From Parastagonospora avenae f. sp. tritici 18332-5 (taxonomy: Eukaryota; Ascomycota; Dothideomycetes; Pleosporales; Phaeosphaeriaceae), in contig JAFJTR010000056.1 in assembly GCA_022559985.1 (NCBI GenBank), positions 164,414 to 228,413 of the forward strand: DNA of 64,000 nucleotides, read 5' to 3'. The number at the start of each line of letters is the position of its first letter. Within the stretch, counting starts at the first letter, position 1. Below are positions 34,401 through 43,472 of this stretch, piece by piece. The notes under the pieces were generated by a model. It did no database searches. It saw only the letters and a list, made by a program, of their open reading frames with translations, and was not told the origin of the DNA. The translations under genes and the position numbers were made by a program.

Positions 34401-36250
34401 TTCAAATCATAAGCAGATTTTGCTGACACGTCCAGACTGCTACTACTGTGCATGGGTTCTGGACTGCGCGATAGTTCTGTGCTGTTGCCAGTGCCTCGGA
34501 TTACTCTGGGTGCCAGTCGATTGAGGAAGAAGTCGTCCATGTCAGTGCTTTCTGTGCTTGTCATGCTGCTTTTGCGGCTCGATGGTGTCCTATCAAGGCT
34601 CTCTGATGTGGTTCCAGCACTCGCAGATCTTCCGATACTGGCTGCACTAATGGAGCTCCCACTTCGACCACGAGCCGAGTATTTGCCGTACCCTTCATGA
34701 CCTGTGCCAGCTACTGGGCCCTTGCGCTGAAGTTTGTTTTCGGTTTTCGTAGCGGGTGCAGGGTCCGTCTTCGTACGTCGACTAAAGAATCCAAATCTGG
34801 GTGTTTTACTCGGGCTCGGGACCGGGGCTGGGGCAGGAAGTGTGCTAGACCGTCCTGTGTTGCGATCAGTTTGACCATCAGGTGTTGGCCCACGTGAAGG
34901 ACCGCGCGAGTACAACGGCCCTGGAGAAGGAAGTCGGGACGGTGCTTTGGCTGGTACACCCACTCTAGATCTGGGAGCCGGGCCAGGCCCGGTCTTAGAC
35001 TCTGTAGAGCTCGTCCGTCTGTGTGTCGAGGGAAACACCATCATATTGCTTTGCACTATCGGGGAGGGCCCGCGGATGCCCGTAATTTCTGGAGTACCAT
35101 CTCGACTTGGTCGCGCTGGTCGTCGTAGCGCTGGCAGTGGTTTGGGCGATTGATCCACCAAATGGGCAAACTCGGGGGGTGCTTGGGTTCGAGTCTGTTC
35201 TCCAGGGTTCGGGTCACTAGATGGTATCGAGGGGCTTTGCGGTAAGGTGGTGAGTCCATCAGATGGTTGCTTGTCTCGGGGCTTGCCACGCTCTGTCACT
35301 ACTGTTGATGCAGAAGATGAAGACGTGGAAGACTCACGCACAATGGAAAGAGTGTGTGGGTTCCGGGTGCTGGCCTCGTCTGGCGTCCTGCGTCGAGTGA
35401 CCGGGGGCCGGCTTTGCAACGGACTGGCTTGTTTTGTGCGATGCGAGTTTCGCGAGAGCGCAGTAGCTGGGGAATATGACGACATCGACGTGGGCGTAGA
35501 CGAAACGCTGAACGGTCCAGGTGATCCCGAGTATCTCGTTGAGGGTGTTGCAGAGAGGGCATACTGCGGTGTAGGTAGCTGCAAGATGTCCGTTGATCCA
35601 AGGTCGTAGCTATAGAGGCCCCTGTCAATTGCATCGACGTCTGGCTCAGAGCGTGCAAATAAAGTCGATGAAGGTGGAAGCGAGATTCCCAAGACCGTCT
35701 CAGAGAATGGATCCTTGTAGCCACCAGGGATGCCATCCACTTGCTGGCTTTCCTCCTGTGAAGACATTGAGTCGTCTCTGATTCGCAAGGGTTGTCGACT
35801 ACTAGCAGTCCCAACGCTGGTCTGTTTCCTCCTCAAAACGTTAGAGCGCGGGCTCTCGATGGTTGATGCAGACGATCCAGACGCAAGAGAAGGTGTACGT
35901 ATGTTCGCAGGTACATCCAACTTGGGCAGGCGTGAGGTTTGGATTTGGGGCGTAGTCCTTGTGAGTGGGACGCTTGGGTGCTTAGGTTGTGAAGCTGGAC
36001 TCGAACCACTTCGCTGAAATGAGGCAGCGCTTCGTACAGGTGCCCTCGAACTCGCAGGAGCTCTGCTCGTGTGCGCCTGTTCATCTCGCGAAGGCCTCCT
36101 CTTTTGTAATTTGGAGTGACTTATGGTAGGTCTCTCCGCTGTGATTGTGGTTATTGTGGTAGGAGTGATGGACCGTTGCGGTAACCGAGTAGTCGGTGCT
36201 CGGTCCTCAGTCCGCCTGGGTGGGACGAACTGTGACTTATGTGATGCCAT
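31472..36250 (-). CDS. Very large disordered protein with C-terminal methyltransferase-like domain
   Basis: One uninterrupted exon of 1,592 residues from the ATG at 36250 (MASHKSQFVPPRRTED). The first 1,200 residues are low complexity: Ser, Pro, Thr and Arg rich, with many SP/TP and RxxS sites, suggesting heavy phosphorylation. The region at about 1270-1460 looks like a class I SAM methyltransferase: DRVLVIDGLGKDWSY in place of motif I, YPEATVYDVGP as motif II, then RFPTALPSSVHRFVLTEAKR and VLRPGGYLEFSVLDLDL. The glycine-rich loop is poor, so activity is uncertain. After a linker, a conserved-looking C-terminal part (RVGRWWYSRCYESLVLP ... RTSFKMLIGYAQKPE-like) ends the protein. Similar long proteins are common in Dothideomycetes; their substrate is unknown. 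The open frame goes eight codons further upstream to a TTG. Confidence 0.85.
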   Translation of the reverse strand: MASHKSQFVPPRRTEDRAPTTRLPQRSITPTTITTITAERPTISHSKLQKRRPSRDEQAHTSRAPASSRAPVRSAASFQRSGSSPASQPKHPSVPLTRTTPQIQTSRLPKLDVPANIRTPSLASGSSASTIESPRSNVLRRKQTSVGTASSRQPLRIRDDSMSSQEESQQVDGIPGGYKDPFSETVLGISLPPSSTLFARSEPDVDAIDRGLYSYDLGSTDILQLPTPQYALSATPSTRYSGSPGPFSVSSTPTSMSSYSPATALSRNSHRTKQASPLQSRPPVTRRRTPDEASTRNPHTLSIVRESSTSSSSASTVVTERGKPRDKQPSDGLTTLPQSPSIPSSDPNPGEQTRTQAPPEFAHLVDQSPKPLPALRRPARPSRDGTPEITGIRGPSPIVQSNMMVFPSTHRRTSSTESKTGPGPAPRSRVGVPAKAPSRLPSPGPLYSRGPSRGPTPDGQTDRNTGRSSTLPAPAPVPSPSKTPRFGFFSRRTKTDPAPATKTENKLQRKGPVAGTGHEGYGKYSARGRSGSSISAASIGRSASAGTTSESLDRTPSSRKSSMTSTESTDMDDFFLNRLAPRVIRGTGNSTELSRSPEPMHSSSSLDVSAKSAYDLKNTSSNTSQNAFENKPTLLPSAMPDTMPGRPSREKTPLGRRRPSESDEESKRSFLPTLASRRTSRAVKTPEPTGKQSLEKGRKGSTTDMTTEGKEGRWLKSSKKPKVEKEQPKTSKKWNFFQRAHAAPRADTPAVVPAANTTAAPVSRSVAHYALMDQTGLDMDDIEELMKEANTGDEGTEGALSDDEPERKERMQSMLLPPKPILSTSTAALVRSASPKVTLRKPYQQEEQGPQKLFLNTNIQYAPRSSARQSLIDLTPMDLSPPSSPFSPPSPSIEKIIPVQMAPIPAPVTAPVIPALAQDTAAPPEHLPPPGPLPTSPPPRPSRLPQVGRIPQVVSTRAAPRRPSSRSFSRPFIAEQPRPAAIYRTSFDSIGSVVATTGPVEPYPILHGLSALTHGSAIATMSPPFDESMRSEFFKFPPRKDSEVSYSSSSGIWSFAPAFGTAVVPGPGAPLSDDELWNEYDDLLDEVLSPVSSRSSQDRVIVRSQHPSLEPLPLKTKAQCESSQSDYSTQEVSYPSLHLRRSRLLAVLHSTQSPTSEASFNDFLQEYGERKISVVDPVTGRLSLPSSPRLSTGEVTKRSTRSSLPANLPLSARQSKATITSRSSKDRESAAANRYRDSRLMEIAETQADGLASMANLRFGALMTSKWLSFGRVLFSPVHFDLKDPSEDRVLVIDGLGKDWSYYCALTYPEATVYDVGPGLSSTTPSNGAAEPWSTLDNHRHIRHDSLTNALPFPMHFFACVVLRFPTALPSSVHRFVLTEAKRVLRPGGYLEFSVLDLDLVNMGNRARRAVRGLKMRMQVADETVSLRNISDEIMAGIGRKGFVQCNRCVVGVPVAGKLPSPDDAKPSTAKRTGSNASSKSKHNSNLTAKGPKPEVSFSDLLNASQPSESTDNGITDMVARVGRWWYSRCYESLVLPEAGEPGAETSGNLLENSIWRDEALINECEKRGTSFKMLIGYAQKPEIGVRRTVSV

Positions 36251-39200
36251 GTCGGGTAGTCTTGTGTTACCCAACTGGATATGCTAGAGAGGCTTGTGTG
36301 CGCCGAGTAACTCATGAAGGCATGTGCTTGATGGGCTGTGAGACGCTTGGATGGGGAACAAACACGACGGTGCTACCTGGGGTATCCAAGAAATTCGAGT
36401 GCTTGGGGCCGTCAGACGTCAGCAAGATTCAGCTCGGGTGAATGCCGTCGAGCTATTTGATGGAGTGGGTGATGGTGTGAAGGCTAGACTGTGGGGATGG
36501 GTGGCGAAGATGGTATAATCCAGGAACGTGAAACCGCAAGTCCATCAATATAAGCTGTCCAGCCAAAATGTACAACGCATTTGCAGACTTTCGGTGAAGA
36601 CTGCTGCTCTTCCTCGTACGCCACTTATCCACTTATGCCGGCGGGTCCGAGTGCAGAGAGGCTGTGGCGCGGTTTTCGGCAATGCCCGACTTGGGGCTGT
36701 GTAAGGCTACGCGAGTGTGGGCAAGAATCGACAGCGACACGTACAAGCAGCAACGAGACGCGAGGTAATGTTATACCTGTGCGCCAGATCTAGCTCACGC
36801 GTCCTCCCGTCTTGAAGGCCTTCAGAGCGATTCAACCGTCTCTTGCCTCAGTGGGGCGGGTCCGCGGAAAGGCCGGCCAGTTAGTATACACCTGTCCAGT
36901 TGGCGTGTGCGAAGTCCCCGTGTATTAGGTGGCGGATGTAGCAGGGACAATGAATGGCCTCGACAATTTGTTGGACCAGAGTACTTTGCAGCAACAGCCG
37001 GGGCGAGAGACGGCTCACCACAGGATATGTATGAAGTCGCGACAAGCGCAAAAAGACGCGCACCGTCGACCCCCCAGCGACCATCCCAACGCCGGCGGCC
37101 TTGCGATGTTGGGCTGACCCGGCACGGAGCATTCATTCTGGTTCAGTTACGGGCGCTTGCGCTTGGAGGGCCGGGTGGAGGCGCGAGAGAAGACGTTCAG
37201 CCAGTTGCGTTGTTGAACGGCCATGGAGGGCGACGATTCGTGAAGAGCCCTTGTAGGCAGCGGTCTGATACGAGGGCCAATTGGCCTACCCATCCTCGCT
37301 AGTCGTCGTTTACCCACACGCTTTATGCCGTTGCAAAGCCTCAGGATACCTAAACAAACTTCAAACCCCACAGGCTCCGTATACCGACGGGGGCTGTTAT
37401 CGACAAGAGCTGAGTCACGGGCTCTAACGAGATGCTAACGTTTGCGGCCATCTTGAGGCCGTAGAACTCGCTCCAACATGATCGCTTTCAGCTCACTCTG
37501 CACCGGCCAACCACAACCACTGGATACCGGGCGATGATCAGCCATCGCTTGTCTGCTTCACTATGAGAGGACGATCAATCTGGGGCATTGACGGCTCGCA
37601 TGCATCTCTCTGTATTCGGAGCTTGGAGAGATTCGTTGGGAAGCCTTTTCCGACTGGGGCTTGAGGCAATCAGAGCTCGCGGCCCAGAGACACGCCTAGG
37701 TCCTTCATGCAGAAGAGTCATATGCTCTTGAGACCTTTTTCCGGCGATGCATGTCCAACGCTTTTTATCATCCCCCCGTGACCGGCTGCAAACAACATTG
37801 AAATATGCCGCAGGATTCGCTCACGTGCGCCGCAAGTCGGCAAGCCCGTGCAGACGAGCTGAAGTGTGGCTAGGTGCAGCTTCTAGCGCAGCAAATTGAG
37901 GCTGAGTGTTTGATCGACCTTCGCCACGTTGACAACACATCAAGAGCATCGCGACGCCCGCCACGATGAACATTTCGAGGTTTCGCATTGCGACGAAGGG
38001 CCGCTTTCCTTGCTCGTTCTCAACAACTCCAAGGTTTGCGTCGCGCCCCGTGTGGATACACGGCTTTCTTCGATTCCAACCCGCAATCCAGGTTAGATTC
38101 AAGCCACCAAGTGTGTCTACCCCGGTTCAGCACGCTCATTCGCCTTTCACTGGCGTGATAGTACGACGCTTGTCGCAGCAGATTTCAGTCATGTGACCAC
38201 ACCTTACTCTAAGAAGCAGAACATATCCAGTCAGACTGCCAATGAGAGCTCAAAGGTCTTTTGCAACAGGGTCACACGCCGCGGCTACACACAGGGATTG
38301 GGAGCCTGCGTCGACGACCACATGGAACTCCACAGAACGTGCCCTCTGCGATTGCAGGTTTTGTTGTTCTTGTCCCACGATCGAGATTATGATCGTCGAT
38401 CTTGATCGAGGTGTCGTGAACATGATCTCTCGAGGTTCTAATGATGAATCGATTGTCACCTCCAGAAAGGACTGGTCAGCTGACGTATTACACGGATACT
38501 TGCTCCGAGTTCGAGACCGCTGGATGTGTTCTCAGCAAGAAAGCTTGATCGGCTTAAATGTAGATTAGCAACGTCGAAGACATCACCGCTGGGTCAAGAT
38601 CACCGAAGCCATCGTCTAGCGGTGTGCATTCACCAGTCTTGAACCACACACCCCGTCTCGATAGCCGCTGATATGCAAAAGTGAGAGTTGGCCAACTTGC
38701 ACCGGTTCGACATAGTTCCAAGCTGTATTAGTCTCGCACACCTTGCCATGTTCATATTCTAGTCATAGTGGACGGAAGAGGGAGGGCGGCACGGAACGAG
38801 CACAGAGCGTCTCCGTATCAACTGTGAGGCATCGTTAGCCCTGCATGTCCTTGTGGAGCCCGGCCCGCAACGGGCAGCCAGATACAAGGCAGTTCGTCGC
38901 GAACTGCTCGTGCTGGATATCGCATAAGGTTCGAGCTTGTAGAATGGTGCTTTGCCGTGGTTGGGAGAGGAACCGCCAGCAAGTGAGTAAGTACCGTTGA
39001 CTGTGACATCGACATGAACTCTACTAGTGGCGCTCCGGGCAGAGGAAAGCGTAGGCGCTTCGGTAATGGCGGTGAACTCGTCACACGGATTCGGAAACAG
39101 ATGTGAGGAGTCTGCGCTGGCATGATGTGAGTCATAATCATTTAGATCTTGGAAAGTCCAACCAACGCTACCTTATTACTACTTTGTGATCGTGAAGAAC

Positions 39201-39543
39201 GAAGCTGTAGCCCCTGAGAAAACGAGTGACGAAGCGTCACATGATCGAGAAAGCATACTCGAGCTTGTCGAATGCAAGAGTCACTAGCGTGTTTCGACCT
39301 CATTTCGAAAGAAAATGTATGAACAACAAAAGCTCTAGTCTTGATCACAATTGCCAGGCTCAACGCCATCATGGGACACACATTAGTCAGTTTTACAGGT
39401 CGCGAGGTGTAGAGATAAAAAAGGTAACTTCCACGTCGTAACTCTTCCTCCGAGAGGTCACTTCCAAAGCACGCTCCCTGCCCACCATCAACATCACCAC
39501 CGCTCCCGCCTCCCAACCTCACCCACTAGTTCTCAACCCAACC
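36251..39543. other. Gene-free 3.3-kb region
   Basis: The largest empty stretch in the window. It lies between two divergent genes, the disordered methyltransferase gene (-) and the MGMT-like gene (+). Chance frames of 60-130 codons occur on both strands, none with a recognised domain. A minus-strand frame without ATG (38759-39172) looks somewhat protein-like and is listed as a finding. The sequence just before 39544 is C-rich with CCACC and CAACC units, as in a promoter leader. Confidence 0.5.
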
Positions 39544-39961
39544 ATGTCAAAATCTCAACCCGTCACAAAATACCAGGAGCGCGTCTATGCAGCCCTCCAG
39601 CAAATCCCCTCAGGCCGAATAACCTCCTACGCCGCGCTCGCCCGCGCACTAAACAGCAGTCCACGCGCCGTCGGCGGCGCACTACGCGTGAACCCTTTTG
39701 CGCCGGAGATTCCTTGCCATCGATGTATTGCGAGTACGGGTGTGCGTAGCATCGATGCTAATGACATGCGGTAAAATGCTGACGAAGGGGCGGCAGTTTG
39801 TGGGCGGGTACAAGGGCGATTGGGACAAGGCGCCAAGCGGGCAGAACCAGAATGCAAAGCTGGAGCTACTGAAGGAGGAGGGTGTGCTGTTTGATGAGAG
39901 GGGTTTTCTGATTGACAAGGGGTTGTGGTGGGATGGATTTGATGGAGAGAAGCTGAAGTGA
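39544..39961 (+). CDS. Small MGMT-like (Ada C-domain / ATL) DNA repair protein
   Basis: Two exons (39544-39741, 39797-39961; 55-nt intron) give 120 residues. The protein is only the DNA-binding domain of O6-alkylguanine-DNA alkyltransferases: a helix-turn-helix IPSGRITSYAALARAL, the arginine-finger region SPRAVGGALRVNP (Arg41) and the active-site motif PCHRC with Cys58. The splice restores STGFVGGYKGDWDKAPSG. Alkyltransferase-like proteins of this size (S. pombe Atl1) have Trp in place of Cys and flag lesions for nucleotide excision repair. Here the Cys is kept, so direct alkyl transfer is possible. The residue after the motif Arg is Cys61 where Val is usual. The C-terminal tail ends LLKEEGVLFDERGFLID, typical of this fungal group. 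Confidence 0.88.
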
Positions 39962-40196
39962 AGCTACGTTCATATGTATACTATAACCATATAATACATG
40001 AAAAAAGTACTCTCCTCGCAGTCCAAGCCCAATTGACACAGAACCTTGCATAAGTAATACATCTAGGGAAAAGAAAAGAGGCCGTTACTCTATCTGCAGG
40101 CTCAAATATTGCTCCACATGTAGTAAATATTTCCATCTTTTATGCCACGCCATAACCGAATGCCGTCCAAATGTGCCTATATCGTAGCAACGACTC

Positions 40197-41618
40197 TCAC
40201 CAACGCCCCTTCTTGCCCACAAGCACGACCTCATCATCACTATCCTCCACCCGCTTCGTAATCTCGGATTCCTGCAAACTCTCTGCGGCCTCGGCGGAGC
40301 TATCTAGACTCCTCGTCTCCACCTCTTCGACGTTTTTTCTTGTGCCGTTGCGCTTCCCACCATATCCGCCCCTATGTCCGCTTGCACTCTGGCTTTCCGA
40401 CCCACGGCCAACAAACGGATTCCTTTCGGTGGTAACGCTGTATTCCGTGGTACTGCGGATCTGATTGGGTTGGAGTATGCTGAGGACGCGCTCTGGGGTC
40501 CTGCCATTTGTCTTTTCGGCGAGGTAGGTCAGGCCGTTCAGCTCCACGGAGCTTTGATTAGAGGTGTGTGCGCCGAGCTTGGAATCTGACGTGTCTTGGC
40601 TGTGGGAGCCCTTGTATTCGTTTGCGACGGCAGACATGCCGGGCATGCGGGAGTTGGTGATGGCGATGCGTTTGATTAGGTTAGCCATGGCCATTTCGAT
40701 GTTGAGCTTGACGAGGTAGCAGAGCGGGTGGAAGAGGATGTAGCTAGAGTGATCGGTTAGCTTCGGAGGATTGGACAGATGTGTGAATGTTGGCTTACAC
40801 CCAAGTTTTGGGCATGGCGGTAGCGGCGATGAGCATGACGTCCATGAGAAGTGACAGCACAATGATTCGTTCGTTGAATCGGACGAGTTGCTTGTACTTT
40901 GTGATGCCATTGGTGATGAGGTTGGTTCTGACGGTCCGCAAAAAGTACCAGTTCAGACCTAGATCGAGGACGAGAAAGATGGACTTCTCAGTACGGTCCC
41001 AAACGATGCCGATTCGTGTCCATCTAGCACTGATTTGCATCTGGGCTGGAAGCCAGAGGGTAAATGCAGTGATAATTACTATTGAGATGTAGGTCGATAC
41101 TCCAAGGAAGATGTAGTGCGAACGCCTTCGGTTGATGTCGATGACTCGGATGCGATTGATGATAATCTGGAACACACACATGATTTGGACTGACCAGCAG
41201 ACCACTGAAAATTTTCAGTTAGTAATCCAGTGAGCAAATATCTTGGGTGTCTTCTTACAGTTTCCGAAATAAAGAGCGAAACCTGCAGATTGTTAATACG
41301 GCACTATTGAAGGCATCTGGGAAACGCACTTGATGGAACGTATCTCAACACATGCAGATACGCGAGTAAACCCAGTGAGAAACAGGCCATCATCGCTGCC
41401 CAGATCATCCACACATAGCTGCTCCGGAGCGGATCCCTCGCCGCCTTGGTCTGCTTGTAGCCCTGCCATATGGCGATGGTGAAGTTGACAAGCGTCAATG
41501 CCCAGGGAATCGAAGAGATGAGAACATCGGAGTTGGTGGTTGGGGGATCTATGAAGTTGGGAGAGATGATTGGGCCCCAAGGGTCGTTGTTGGCATGTGG
41601 TCGGTACAGGTCATTCAT
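40197..41618 (-). CDS. Seven-transmembrane protein of unknown function
   Basis: Four exons (41618-41330, 41282-41259, 41204-40799, 40743-40197) give 421 residues; the second exon is only 24 nt. Seven hydrophobic helices are visible. They include PWALTLVNFTIAIWQG, YVWMIWAAMMACFSLGLLAY, LVCWSVQIMCVFQIII, YISIVIITAFTLWL, FLVLDLGLNWYF, VLSLLMDVMLIAATAM and the last around LFHPLCYLVKLNIEMAM. A hydrophilic tail of about 160 residues follows, with Ser/Thr-rich and basic segments ending in DDEVVLVGKKGRW. The topology resembles a GPCR or fungal rhodopsin-like receptor, but I do not see a family signature. Alternatively it is one of the many fungal integral membrane proteins without known role. The ATG at 41618 starts MNDLYRPHANNDPWGP. 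Confidence 0.8.
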
Positions 41619-42358
41619 GGTGTACCTATGATACAGGCACAACCACAGACTGCGTTCGGGGGACAAGGGTTACAGTGAAACCGCTTGCATGGCCATGCCC
41701 TTATTAAGCACCCAGGAGTTCCTCGGAGCAAGAGGTTTATTCTCTAAATTCTAACTAAGTTTCCATGTTCTGGGCTTGTGATTGAGTCTAGGAGCCTTGG
41801 AACGCGGTACGGGTTGCTGGTCCGATGAAAGAAGTTCGATCTAGTCTGAGGCGGAGCATGATGTGGCATCTGGAGTTTATTCAGAAGCCGCTGCTATTCG
41901 TCCACATTGGAAGCGATGAGCAAAGTCAGAAATTAAGGTTTCGCCTCTCTGAATCGTAAGCGGATAGATCGATCCCCGCGATCACCTTCAGCCTCGATAG
42001 GAGTCCTCGGAACTTCGTATTCGGTCGCTAGATATATCTGTGCACAAGACATAAGGAACTGCATGTGAATAGTATAAGTTGAAATTAGTCCTGCGCATCG
42101 TGGTGTTTGGTTAGGACTGTATGGCTATTGGAGACTGGTATCGTGCACAGCTGTCCTAGAATGCCACAGAGCGAATGCCAGTATACCTGTAAAGGTATTT
42201 TAGTATTGCGCTTGCTTCCCATCTTAAGCAATGTCGGTACTTCATTCAGCGACTCACATTCCACGACGCTAAATGGTGGCATACTAACGCCAAATCCATG
42301 CATATCGTAACAGCCGACCACTATCAAGTAATGTACATCTGAAAGACGTCCCATGCTC
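41619..42358. other. Intergenic region upstream of the 7-TM gene
   Basis: About 740 bp between the 7-TM gene start and the 3' end of the mitochondrial ribosomal protein gene, both minus strand. No gene was found. Confidence 0.55.
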
Positions 42359-42979
42359 TTAACCCCACACTCTGCACAGGGCCATGCCTCCCATACGCCT
42401 CTCGACACACTCTCTTGCCTCCAAGACGCCTCGGTCTGTTGATATGAACATGCACTCGCCCGGATGTGTCAAGCCCTTGACGAAGCTCGATGGCCGTGTG
42501 CGTGTGATTTTGCCCAGGTCCTCCGAGGTCAACCAGATGCGGCGCGTAGGCTTGGATATCAGCTTCATGTTCCTCAGCACGGGCTCGTTCTGCCAGTATT
42601 TCAGGCCGAGCCATAAGCGGCGCTTTGCCTGGTTGTCGGGTACTCTGATTTCGTGCAGCAGCTCTCCACCCAGAACCTCTTCCACGAGGGTCTTTCCTTG
42701 GTCGTCAACATCCACTCCCGCGGCATATGCGTACCAGGGCCTCCTCTCGAGTACTTTGGCCATCTGCTCCATCTGCTCGGGGCTTTGCTGTGCCTGCAGG
42801 AGGAAGGGCTTTGGGGGTGTGCGCCCAGCAAGTGTCACTGACGAGAGGAAGCCCTCACGCTGCAGGCCGAGGGCGAGGTTGACGTGCAGCTTGGAGACGG
42901 GTATTGACGTCAGGCCGAGGCGCGCTTTCGAGGCATTTTGCAGATGTGAGCACACGTGTGCGAGGTTGACGAGAGACAT
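42359..42979 (-). CDS. MRPS8: Mitochondrial small-subunit ribosomal protein uS8m
   Basis: A single exon of 206 residues from the ATG at 42979. MSLVNLAHVCSHLQNASKAR is the typical fungal uS8m start, followed by LTSIPVSKLHVNLALGLQREGF, the N-terminal domain of S8. The C-terminal S8 half holds SKPTRRIWLTSEDLGKI and the late RGVLEARECVERRMGGMAL, matching the bacterial S8 ending where a new codon position GGxxLC follows. A longer insert than in bacteria sits at residues 70-120. The protein binds the central domain of mitochondrial SSU rRNA. The frame is open 50 codons further upstream, but this ATG has a good context (GACATGT preceded by A/G) and starts at the conserved sequence. It diverges from the proline-rich gene at 43473. 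Confidence 0.88.
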   Translation of the reverse strand: MSLVNLAHVCSHLQNASKARLGLTSIPVSKLHVNLALGLQREGFLSSVTLAGRTPPKPFLLQAQQSPEQMEQMAKVLERRPWYAYAAGVDVDDQGKTLVEEVLGGELLHEIRVPDNQAKRRLWLGLKYWQNEPVLRNMKLISKPTRRIWLTSEDLGKITRTRPSSFVKGLTHPGECMFISTDRGVLEARECVERRMGGMALCRVWG

Positions 42980-43472
42980 GGTGGTGGGTGAATGCGGATG
43001 CCCGCAATGGGCTCTGGCGGCCGAGTGCGTGCGCAGGTGCGCGATGCGAAATTCCTTGCTGGTGGGAGACGTGGGACAGCGAGCGTGGGGGTGGGTGAGA
43101 CGATGGCAATGGGCGCGCTGGGGTTGCAATTGGGCGTGATGTCGTCGAGCGATGCTCGCCGCAACAAAATTTCGGAGGTCCGCAGGTCACGAGTGGCCTC
43201 GACAACCAGCCCTACGAATGGCGGAGCTATGTCGGGCGGCGCCTACATGCTGGCCCTAACGCGTCCACGGGCGCTTCCAGTCGACACAATTAGAAGATGG
43301 TGCAGCTGGGGCTCGTCTCCCTGAGCTGTCCGTGTGAGAGCGGCCGTATATATTCAATGTGCCTCGTGATTCTTGGTGTCTTGTGCTGACTGTGACTTTG
43401 CCTGCTTCAACTTGGCTGCAGCCGTCTCCATAATTTGGGCTGCCATACATCTTGAAGCCTGCCACCAACACG
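42980..43472. promoter_or_regulatory. Divergent promoter region, uS8m / proline-rich gene
   Basis: The 493-bp spacer between two divergent ATGs. No other gene fits, and no clear core promoter element was recognised. Evidence is positional. Confidence 0.45.

Noticed and set aside
36822..37371. Overlapping frames on both strands in the 3.3-kb gap
   Set aside because: Several short overlapping frames without domains or conserved-looking motifs; chance frames in roughly 50% GC DNA.
42384..43139. 251-codon plus-strand frame over uS8m
   Set aside because: Antisense shadow of the mitochondrial ribosomal protein gene; no family resemblance.
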